Below, piece after piece: positions 1-5,080 of a stretch of 5,080 bases of DNA; position 1 is the first letter of the stretch; the number at the start of each line of letters is the position of its first letter. The notes under the pieces are model-generated. The model was not told the origin of the DNA. It searched no databases and saw nothing but the letters and a program-made list of their open reading frames with translations. A program made the position numbers and the translations under genes. The DNA lies in NCBI GenBank assembly GCA_905371725.1, contig CAJPML010000099.1:1-5080 (forward strand), read 5' to 3'. The stretch is from Leptotrichia sp. oral taxon 215. Lineage in GTDB: Bacteria; Fusobacteriota; Fusobacteriia; Fusobacteriales; Leptotrichiaceae.

Positions 1-16
1 TTTTTAAATACTCTAA

Positions 17-22
17 TATAAT
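17..22 (+). promoter_or_regulatory. possible -10 element upstream of the PAP2 gene
   Basis: A perfect TATAAT hexamer lies 11 nt before the ATG at 34. A matching -35 would fall outside the window, so the promoter cannot be confirmed. If it is used, transcription would start only a few nt before the ATG, giving a nearly leaderless mRNA. That would agree with the absence of any AGGAGG-like site before this gene. In DNA this AT-rich the hexamer also arises by chance. Confidence 0.3.
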
Positions 23-33
23 TTCACAGAAAC

Positions 34-585
34 ATGTTTAATTTTATACAGAATATTGACATATTAGTTGTAGAAAAAATTTATAGATTCCAGCATAATT
101 TAAATTCTGAGCTGTTTAACAGAATTATGATATTTTTTACAAATTTGGGAGATCACGGAACGGTATGGATTGCTATTGCACTGATACTTCTCCTAAATAA
201 AAAATACAGAAAAATAGGAATTCTGGCTTTTGTTTCGCTGGCTATCTGTTCACTGGCCGTAAATAGCATTTTGAAGCCTATGATACAAAGATCACGGCCT
301 TTTACTGAAATAGCCGACATTATACTTCTAATTAAGGCGCCTAAAGATTATTCATTTCCATCGGGACATACAGCCGCTTCCTTTGTAATGATATTTGTCT
401 TTTTCAGGCATATAAAAAAATATTTTATACCTGTACTGATTACCGGAATATTCATTGCATTTTCAAGAATGTACCTAAGTGTACACTACCCAAGCGATAT
501 TATTGCAGGACTTATAATTGGCATATTTTCAGTACTTGCAGGAGAAAAAGCTGTAAACAGGTTTTACACAAAAAAGATTGACTGA
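34..585 (+). CDS. PAP2-family membrane phosphatase
   Basis: This 183-residue integral membrane protein belongs to the PAP2 (type 2 phosphatidic acid phosphatase) superfamily. All three signature motifs are present: K81-x6-R88-P89 (KPMIQRSRP), P109-S-G-H112, and S144-R145-x5-H151-x3-D155. In the family, H112 and H151 serve as catalytic base and nucleophile at the outer face of the membrane. Hydrophobic stretches near residues 43-55, 61-80, 113-126, 130-145 and 156-174 flank the motifs. The length suits bacterial undecaprenyl-pyrophosphate phosphatases of the BcrC/PgpB type, so recycling of the lipid carrier for wall or polysaccharide synthesis is likely, but the substrate cannot be read from sequence. 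The start at 34 is the first start codon after an in-frame TAA at 19-21. No Shine-Dalgarno sequence is visible, unlike the other four genes. No terminator follows, and the next promoter begins inside the last codons. Confidence 0.93.
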   Translation: MFNFIQNIDILVVEKIYRFQHNLNSELFNRIMIFFTNLGDHGTVWIAIALILLLNKKYRKIGILAFVSLAICSLAVNSILKPMIQRSRPFTEIADIILLIKAPKDYSFPSGHTAASFVMIFVFFRHIKKYFIPVLITGIFIAFSRMYLSVHYPSDIIAGLIIGIFSVLAGEKAVNRFYTKKID

Positions 586-605
586 TGAAAAAATAAGTAT
601 ATAAT
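578..605 (+). promoter_or_regulatory. sigma70-type promoter for manA and the malY-like gene
   Basis: TTGACT at 578-583 and TATAAT at 600-605 are separated by 16 bp, a good match to the vegetative promoter consensus. The -35 hexamer overlaps the end and TGA stop (583-585) of the PAP2 gene. A second TATAAT at 605-610 would give a 21-bp gap and is less likely to be used. The predicted start near 612 leaves a leader of about 60 nt before manA, in which I see no strong hairpin or riboswitch-like structure. Confidence 0.6.
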
Positions 606-660
606 ATAATTAAGACTGATTTATTATAAACGTATTTAATTAATAGAGATTTTAAAAATG

Positions 661-667
661 AAAGGAG
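661..667 (+). promoter_or_regulatory. ribosome binding site of manA
   Basis: AAAGGAG is followed by 7 nt and then ATG at 675. This spacing selects 675 over the out-of-frame ATG at 658 and over the second in-frame Met codon at 687. Confidence 0.8.
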
Positions 668-674
668 CAATTTT

Positions 675-1631
675 ATGCTATATCCTATGAAATTTAAGAA
701 GGTTTTTATTGAAAAAGTGTGGGGTGGAAGGGAATTCGAAACAAAGCTGAACATGACTTTGCCTGAGAATAAAAATATTGGTGAATCATGGGAAATTTCT
801 GCTCATCCTAATGGAATGAGTATTGTTGAAAACGGACCTCTTGCAGGAAAAACACTGCAGGAAGTTTATAATGAATATAAAGGAAAACTTGTAGGTGAGA
901 AAGTTTATAATGAATATGGAAAAAGATTTCCTCTACTTATTAAATACCTTGATGTAAACGACAGACTTTCCATACAGGTTCACCCTGATGATGAAGTTGC
1001 CAACAGAAAACATAACGAGCTTGGAAAAAGTGAATCATGGTATATCATGGAAGCAAGTGATGATGCCGTCCTTATAATGGGGATGAAACCTGGAATTACA
1101 AAAGAAGTATTTTTAGAAAAAGCCAAAAACAATGATTTTTCCGGAATGTTTGAAGAAATATCTGTAAAGAAAGGAGACCTGGTGGACATAACTCCTGGAA
1201 TGGTACATGCCTCACTTACGGGAAGTGTTCTTTTTGCAGAAATACAGGAAAATTCTGATGTAACATACAGAATATATGATTTTGACCGTATTGAAAATGG
1301 TAAGAAAAGGGAACTTCACATTGATGATGCGGCTGAAGTGATAGACTTTGGGAAAAAGGCAGATATAAGAAAAACTCAATTTGAAAATGGTGAAACGAGA
1401 AAGAATATAATAAAGAAAAAATATTACAGCATTGATAAGGTAAAAGTTGAAGGAAAGTTTGAGGATATCAATGAAGAAAGCATGATTATCTACTCCATAC
1501 TTGAAGGAAAGGGAAATATCGAAAGTAGTGACTCTGCCCTTGATATTCAGAAAGGTGAATCAGTTCTGGTACCTCCTCATATGAAGATCTCTTTAAAAGG
1601 AGATTTTGAAATACTGAGAACAACTATATAA
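675..1631 (+). CDS. manA: class I mannose-6-phosphate isomerase, short form
   Basis: This 318-residue cytosolic zinc enzyme interconverts mannose 6-phosphate and fructose 6-phosphate, linking mannose uptake or mannose-sugar synthesis to glycolysis. Its length matches the short bacterial form typified by Bacillus subtilis ManA. Recognisable blocks in order are WGG (16-18), GESWEISAHP (36-45), FPLLIKYLD (85-93), the metal-site motif QVHPDD (101-106), the E120 region (GKSESWYI), TPGMVHA with H178, and AEIQENSDVTYRIYDFDR (189-206), which holds the family's active-site arginine (R200). Candidate zinc ligands are H103, E120 and H178. A small beta-barrel domain fills the C-terminal third, with EGKG (277-280) and KGESVLVPPHM (293-303). 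The sequence encoding VYNEY at 64-68 and 77-81 is an exact 17-nt direct repeat. Start and stop are clear. The gene lies 20 nt upstream of the malY-like gene and probably shares its transcript. Confidence 0.95.
   Translation: MLYPMKFKKVFIEKVWGGREFETKLNMTLPENKNIGESWEISAHPNGMSIVENGPLAGKTLQEVYNEYKGKLVGEKVYNEYGKRFPLLIKYLDVNDRLSIQVHPDDEVANRKHNELGKSESWYIMEASDDAVLIMGMKPGITKEVFLEKAKNNDFSGMFEEISVKKGDLVDITPGMVHASLTGSVLFAEIQENSDVTYRIYDFDRIENGKKRELHIDDAAEVIDFGKKADIRKTQFENGETRKNIIKKKYYSIDKVKVEGKFEDINEESMIIYSILEGKGNIESSDSALDIQKGESVLVPPHMKISLKGDFEILRTTI
862..917 (+). repeat. pair of 17-nt direct repeats inside manA
   Basis: The 17 bases at 862-878 recur without mismatch at 901-917, a period of 39 nt or 13 codons. 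Both copies are in frame and encode VYNEY with identical codons. Because the period is a multiple of three, loss or gain of one unit would keep manA in frame. Related enzymes, as far as I recall them, carry similar residues at both places, so this need not be a recent duplication. Confidence 0.85.
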
Positions 1632-1637
1632 AAAGCG

Positions 1638-1643
1638 AAAGGA
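1638..1643 (+). promoter_or_regulatory. ribosome binding site of the malY/patB-like gene
   Basis: AAAGGA is followed by 8 nt and ATG at 1652. It lies within the 20-nt gap after the manA stop, which leaves no room for a separate promoter and terminator and supports co-transcription with manA. Confidence 0.7.
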
Positions 1644-1651
1644 TAATTCCA

Positions 1652-2842
1652 ATGAAATATAATTTTGATGAAATAATAGACAGAAAAAATAACCATGCTA
1701 CAAAATACAACGAATTAATAAAAAAATTCGGAGTGGATGATGTCATTCCCCTATGGATTGCAGATATGGATTTCAGAACTGCCGAACCTGTTGTCAACGC
1801 CGTAAGGAAGAAAGCAGAACATGGTGTTTTTGGATACGTATACCGTCCTGATGAATATTTTGAATCTTTTATAAACTGGCAGAAAAAAAGATTTGGCTGG
1901 GAACCAAAAAAAGAACTTCTAAGCTTCAGTATCGGTATTGTTCCGGCTTTAGGAGCATTAGTAAGACAATTTTCTGAAAAAGGGGATAAGATACTTATTC
2001 AGACACCTGTCTATTCTGAATTTTATGACATCAATCTTGATAATGAAAGAGTTGTTATCGAAAACAGGTTCATTGAAAAAGACGGTGTTTACTCCCTTGA
2101 TTTAAAGGATCTTGAGGAAAAACTGAAGGAACATCCAAAACTTCTTATTTTCTGTAATCCCCAAAACCCGATTGGTCACGTATGGACTTATGAGGAACTT
2201 AAATCAATTGGAGATTTATGCGTAAAATACAATGTTCCTGTTATTTCAGATGAAATCCATGCTGACCTTACTTTGTGGGATAACAAGCATATTCCTATGG
2301 CAAGTGTGTCAGAAGAAATAAGAAAAAATACTATTACATGTACTTCCACAGGAAAAGCCTTCAATGTGGCAGGACTTCAATGTGCAACTATTGTTTTTAA
2401 CAATCTTGAAGAAAAAAGTAAATTTGATAAATTCTGGAAGGATCTGGAAGTACATAGAAACAATCCTTTCAATCTGGTTGCAACAATTGCCGCATACAAC
2501 GAAGGGGAGGAATATCTTGTTCAGCTGAAAAAATATCTTGAAGATAATATCATGTTTGTCTACAATTACTGTAAGGACAACATTCCACAGATTAAACCGA
2601 ATATCCCACAGGCAACATATCTTGTCTGGCTTGACTGCAGACAGCTATGTAAGGATTTTGGATTCAGTCAGGCTGAACTTGAAGAGTTTATGTTAAAAAA
2701 GGCGAAACTGGGACTTAATCCCGGAAGATCCTTCCAGAAAGATCTTGAAGGATTCATGAGAATAAATACTGCCTGTCCACGTTCAGTGCTTGAAAAAGCC
2801 TTAAATCAGCTAGAAAATGCAGTAAAAGAACTTTCAAAATAA
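1652..2842 (+). CDS. MalY/PatB-family PLP-dependent C-S lyase (cystathionine beta-lyase / aminotransferase)
   Basis: This 396-residue cytosolic enzyme is a fold-type I, class I/II aminotransferase-like protein of the MalY/PatB group, and its length is typical. Family landmarks are PLWIADMDF (33-41), TPVY (118-121), NPQNPIG (169-175), SDEIHADL (199-206), the cofactor lysine K235 in STGKAFNVAGLQ, and the carboxylate-binding R370 in FMRINTACPR. Members cleave the C-S bond of cystathionine to homocysteine, pyruvate and ammonia, and many also release H2S from cysteine. E. coli MalY additionally represses MalT, but nothing here suggests a maltose role. A methionine-synthesis or H2S-forming role is therefore likely, with the exact substrate open. 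The residue before the lysine is glycine, whereas serine is more usual (SKTFN). It follows manA by 20 nt. Ninety nt downstream, the next gene has its own promoter, and no terminator is visible between them. Confidence 0.92.
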   Translation: MKYNFDEIIDRKNNHATKYNELIKKFGVDDVIPLWIADMDFRTAEPVVNAVRKKAEHGVFGYVYRPDEYFESFINWQKKRFGWEPKKELLSFSIGIVPALGALVRQFSEKGDKILIQTPVYSEFYDINLDNERVVIENRFIEKDGVYSLDLKDLEEKLKEHPKLLIFCNPQNPIGHVWTYEELKSIGDLCVKYNVPVISDEIHADLTLWDNKHIPMASVSEEIRKNTITCTSTGKAFNVAGLQCATIVFNNLEEKSKFDKFWKDLEVHRNNPFNLVATIAAYNEGEEYLVQLKKYLEDNIMFVYNYCKDNIPQIKPNIPQATYLVWLDCRQLCKDFGFSQAELEEFMLKKAKLGLNPGRSFQKDLEGFMRINTACPRSVLEKALNQLENAVKELSK

Positions 2843-2869
2843 ATTTTGGAATTATATTTTTATGTACTA

Positions 2870-2898
2870 TTGACAATCCTTTTTAAAAGTAGTATTAT
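2870..2898 (+). promoter_or_regulatory. near-consensus sigma70 promoter for the LLM oxidoreductase and msrAB
   Basis: A perfect TTGACA at 2870-2875 is followed after 17 bp by TATTAT at 2893-2898, the best promoter in the window. The predicted start near 2905 leaves a leader of about 28 nt that carries the AGGAGG site. The -35 sits in a small palindrome (ATTG-A-CAAT, 2869-2877). TACTA at 2865-2869 and TAGTA at 2890-2894 form an inverted pair around the promoter that could be operator half-sites. Confidence 0.72.
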
Positions 2899-2920
2899 AT
2901 TTTTATATACAAATATAATG

Positions 2921-2926
2921 AGGAGG
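2921..2926 (+). promoter_or_regulatory. ribosome binding site that fixes the LLM oxidoreductase start
   Basis: A perfect AGGAGG is followed by 6 nt and ATG at 2933. It lies downstream of the in-frame ATGs at 2846 and 2918, so neither of those can be the start it serves. Confidence 0.9.
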
Positions 2927-2932
2927 AGAAAT

Positions 2933-3931
2933 ATGACTGAAAATAAAAATGTAAAACTTTCTGTACTAAATCTTGTTCCAAAATTTCAGAATGATACAGA
3001 TATTGATGCAATAAACAGAGCTACAGAGCTTATTAAAATAGTGGAAAAATTAGGATATCACCGTTACTGGGTTGCGGAACATCATAATTTCAGAGGAGTA
3101 CTAAGTTCCGCTACAGCCCTTATTATACAACATTTACTTGCAAATTCAGAAAAAATAAGGGTAGGAGCAGGAGGAGTAATGCTTCCAAACCATACTTCCC
3201 TGCAGGTGGCAGAAACATATGGAACTCTAGAAACTCTTTATCCGGGAAGAATTGACCTTGGTATAGGACGTGCTCCTGGAACTGATTCTGATACTGCCGC
3301 TCTTATCTACAGAACTCAATATGTAAGAACAAGTAAATTTGTAGAGGCTATTAAAGATATACAGAGATTTATGGGAAGCGAAGAGGAACAGGGCATTGTT
3401 TCAGCTTATCCAGGAATAAATACAAATGTACCTATTTTCATGCTTGGAAGCTCCATACACTCTGCTTCTGTTTCGGGAGAACTTGGATTGCCTTATTCCT
3501 TTGCAGGACATTTTTCTCCGGATGCCGCAGAAGAAGCAATAAAGATTTACAGGGAAAGTTTTGTCCCTTCAAAATGTCTGGAAAAACCTTATGTCATTCT
3601 TGGAGTTCTCGCTCATGGTGCAGACTCTGATAAAGAAGCTGAAAGACTCTATACTGCCACTCAGCAGGCAATGCTTAATATGAGCATGGGAGAAAAAGGG
3701 CTTTATCCGTTGCCTGATGAAAACTTTTCAGATAAACTGACTTCGGCAGAAAAAATATTCCTGCAGTCAAAAATGGGAATAAATTTAATGGGAACAAAAG
3801 AAACGATAAAAAGAAAATGGGATGAAGTAAAGAGTAAATACCAGCCTGATGAAATAATGGCTGTAAGTTACATGTCAGAAATAAGTCAGCTTGAAACTTC
3901 TTACAGAATACTGGCTGAAGCCTTAAAATAA
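2933..3931 (+). CDS. LLM-class (luciferase-like) flavin-dependent oxidoreductase
   Basis: This 332-residue protein of the bacterial luciferase-like superfamily is a TIM-barrel enzyme that normally uses reduced FMN, and is probably cytosolic. It resembles the YhbW-like group of LLM oxidoreductases. Diagnostic blocks are YWVAEHHN (45-52), RVGAGGVMLPNH (76-87), the QVAETYGTLETLYPGRIDLG segment (91-110) and GIGRAPGTD (110-118), all characteristic of that group. The substrate is unknown; relatives include monooxygenases and uncharacterised reductases. An in-frame ATG at 2846 would add 29 residues with a hydrophobic, signal-like look. That extension is rejected because it is translated promoter and leader, and the AGGAGG at 2921 points to 2933, where the conserved KLSVLNLVP beginning follows directly. 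The msrAB gene starts 49 nt after its stop with no promoter or terminator visible between, suggesting a two-gene operon with a redox theme. Confidence 0.92.
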   Translation: MTENKNVKLSVLNLVPKFQNDTDIDAINRATELIKIVEKLGYHRYWVAEHHNFRGVLSSATALIIQHLLANSEKIRVGAGGVMLPNHTSLQVAETYGTLETLYPGRIDLGIGRAPGTDSDTAALIYRTQYVRTSKFVEAIKDIQRFMGSEEEQGIVSAYPGINTNVPIFMLGSSIHSASVSGELGLPYSFAGHFSPDAAEEAIKIYRESFVPSKCLEKPYVILGVLAHGADSDKEAERLYTATQQAMLNMSMGEKGLYPLPDENFSDKLTSAEKIFLQSKMGINLMGTKETIKRKWDEVKSKYQPDEIMAVSYMSEISQLETSYRILAEALK

Positions 3932-3967
3932 ATTATAAATCCCAATACTTTGAAAACAGGGTAAGAG

Positions 3968-3973
3968 AAAGGA
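3968..3973 (+). promoter_or_regulatory. ribosome binding site of msrAB
   Basis: AAAGGA, within a longer purine run, is followed by 7 nt and ATG at 3981. It supports that start and independent translation of msrAB from a shared message with the upstream oxidoreductase gene. Confidence 0.7.
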
Positions 3974-3980
3974 AATTAAA

Positions 3981-4976
3981 ATGGAAGATTCAATTACAAA
4001 AATATCTGATACAAAAAATATAAAGGAAATATATCTTGCAGGAGGGTGTTTCTGGGGAATTGAAGCATATACAAAAAAGATTTACGGTGTCATTGAAACA
4101 ACTGCAGGATATGCAAACGGAAAAACAGAAAATACAAGTTACAGGGAACTTCACAGTACAGATCATGCAGAAACTGTACATATAAAATATGATACTGAAA
4201 AGCTTTCACTAAAAAAATTACTCAAATTCTATTTTCAGGTAATAGATCCTACAAGCATAAATAAACAGGGAAATGACAGAGGAAGACAGTATCGTACAGG
4301 AATTTACTATACAGATTCTAAAGACCTGGAAACTATTCTTCAGGAAATTGCAGAGGAGCAGAAAAAGTACACTGATAAAATTCAGGTGGAAATGGAACCT
4401 CTAAAAAACTTTATTCCTGCAGAAGAATATCATCAGGACTATCTGGATAAAAATCCCGGAGGATACTGCCACATAAACCTTAATGCTGTCAATACTTTTC
4501 TTATTGATCCTGATGAATATGTAAAACCTGATGACAGTGAGCTGAAAAGCCGACTGTCCAGTCTTCAGTATAATGTGACTCAAAACAAATACACTGAACA
4601 TCCTTTTGAAAATGAATACTGGGATAATGAAGATAAGGGAATATATGTTGATATTACAACAGGAGAGCCGCTATTCCTTTCCACAAATAAATACGATTCA
4701 GGCTGTGGATGGCCAAGCTTTACAAAACCTATCCAGAAAGATGTTGTAAACTATGCAGAAGATACAAGCCTCAGCAGGATCAGGACTGAAGTCCTAAGCA
4801 GAAGTGGAAACGCCCACCTTGGCCATGTTTTTCCTGACGGACCTATTGACAAAGGTGGTCTCAGATACTGTATAAACAGTGCTGCACTAAGATTTATTCC
4901 TTTAAAGGATATGGAAAAGGAAAATTATGGATATCTGATTCCATTGCTTGAAAAGGAACTGGGAGAAAAATTCTAA
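3981..4976 (+). CDS. msrAB: bifunctional peptide methionine sulfoxide reductase MsrA-MsrB
   Basis: This 331-residue fusion repairs oxidised methionine: the MsrA domain reduces the S-sulfoxide and the MsrB domain the R-sulfoxide, with thioredoxin as usual electron donor. MsrA spans about residues 15-170, with catalytic C23 in [20 protein letters not shown] (97-110), EEYHQDY (148-154) and a likely resolving C163 in NPGGYCHI. After a linker, MsrB spans about 196-308, with [10 protein letters not shown] (205-214), SGCGWPSF holding C242, [10 protein letters not shown] (279-288) and catalytic C297 in [12 protein letters not shown]242 and C297 are 55 residues apart, as are the resolving and catalytic cysteines of Neisseria PilB MsrB. 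The zinc-binding CxxC pairs of many MsrBs are absent (VDIT near 223-226 and SRSG near 273-276). These four cysteines are the only ones in the protein. There is no signal peptide and no N-terminal thioredoxin-like domain as in PilB, so it should act in the cytosol. Confidence 0.96.
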   Translation: MEDSITKISDTKNIKEIYLAGGCFWGIEAYTKKIYGVIETTAGYANGKTENTSYRELHSTDHAETVHIKYDTEKLSLKKLLKFYFQVIDPTSINKQGNDRGRQYRTGIYYTDSKDLETILQEIAEEQKKYTDKIQVEMEPLKNFIPAEEYHQDYLDKNPGGYCHINLNAVNTFLIDPDEYVKPDDSELKSRLSSLQYNVTQNKYTEHPFENEYWDNEDKGIYVDITTGEPLFLSTNKYDSGCGWPSFTKPIQKDVVNYAEDTSLSRIRTEVLSRSGNAHLGHVFPDGPIDKGGLRYCINSAALRFIPLKDMEKENYGYLIPLLEKELGEKF

Positions 4977-5080
4977 CACTTTAAATAAATAATCCTTACA
5001 ATATTGAATAAAAATGATGCTGTCTTAAAAAATTGAAAAATAATGTGAAAACTATATTTATGAATTATTTATAATTTCAC
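4977..5080 (+). other. AT-rich non-coding tail after msrAB
   Basis: These 104 nt hold no supportable gene and no GC-rich hairpin with a T-run, so no canonical intrinsic terminator for msrAB is visible. There is a short palindrome CAATATTG (4999-5006). GTGAAA (5045-5050) and TTTCAC (5075-5080) are inverted, but they are 24 nt apart and end at the window edge. TATAAT at 5070-5075 could be a -10 for a gene beyond the window, but no good -35 stands 16-18 bp before it. Confidence 0.5.

Noticed and set aside
512..754. 80-codon open frame on the minus strand across the phosphatase-manA gap
   Set aside because: It overlaps the coding ends of two well-supported genes and the manA promoter, has no recognisable motif, and its hydrophobic look is typical of antisense reading of AT-rich DNA.
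980..1189. 69-codon open frame on the minus strand inside manA
   Set aside because: It is antisense to the conserved metal-site region of ManA and resembles no known family.
2843..2869. Possible terminator after the malY-like gene
   Set aside because: There are T-runs but no stem of useful length before them, so some readthrough into the LLM gene is possible.
3990..4181. 63-codon cysteine-rich open frame on the minus strand inside msrAB
   Set aside because: It is a complement of the MsrA coding sequence; the cysteines come from antisense reading of its codons, and no independent signals support it.
4401..4601. 66-codon open frame on the minus strand inside msrAB
   Set aside because: It is antisense to the linker and MsrB coding sequence, without a ribosome binding site or recognisable domain.
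5070..5080. The 11-mer TATAATTTCAC at the right edge also occurs at 17-27 near the left edge, suggesting a flanking repeat
   Set aside because: In 5 kb of this AT-rich composition several identical 11-mer pairs are expected by chance, and the match does not extend to the left of the 11-mer (A versus T at the preceding base). The right copy ends at the window edge, so only the adjoining sequence could revive the idea.
5045..5080. GTGAAA...TTTCAC inverted repeat as a terminator for msrAB
   Set aside because: The arms are only 6 bp, the loop is 24 nt with no further pairing, there is no GC-rich stem, and any T-run would lie outside the window.

Overview
The window is an ordinary stretch of an AT-rich bacterial chromosome (about one third G+C by eye). 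It carries five complete protein genes, all on the + strand and tightly packed: a PAP2-family membrane phosphatase, a class I mannose-6-phosphate isomerase (manA), a MalY/PatB-type C-S lyase/aminotransferase, a luciferase-like (LLM) flavin oxidoreductase and a fused methionine sulfoxide reductase MsrA-MsrB. The AGA-rich, A/T-ending codon use, the strong GGAG-type ribosome binding sites and the MsrAB fusion fit a low-GC anaerobe, such as a Leptotrichia-like member of Fusobacteriota or a low-GC Firmicute. That placement is inference from style, not from a marker gene. I see no RNA gene, CRISPR array, complete insertion sequence or phage gene.

Layout: 34-585 is the phosphatase, with a TATAAT hexamer just upstream and its expected -35 outside the window. 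A good sigma70-type promoter (TTGACT, 16-bp gap, TATAAT) straddles the phosphatase stop codon and should drive manA (675-1631) and, 20 nt later, the malY/patB-like gene (1652-2842) as one unit. A second, near-consensus promoter (TTGACA, 17-bp gap, TATTAT) lies in the next gap and should drive the LLM oxidoreductase, whose real start is at 2933 rather than at the upstream ATG at 2846. The msrAB gene (3981-4976) follows after 49 nt with no visible promoter or terminator of its own, so it probably shares that transcript. The last 104 nt are AT-rich, hold no gene and show no canonical terminator.

Functionally, ManA links mannose 6-phosphate to glycolysis or to mannose-containing surface sugars. 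The PAP2 enzyme probably recycles a lipid phosphate such as the undecaprenyl carrier. The last three genes share a loose sulfur/redox theme: C-S bond cleavage on the way to homocysteine (or H2S release), a flavin oxidoreductase of unknown substrate, and repair of oxidised methionine. I found no sign of an undescribed system. The most useful observations are the corrected LLM start with its nested promoter, a perfect 17-nt direct repeat inside manA, and the minimal four-cysteine, zinc-site-free design of MsrAB.
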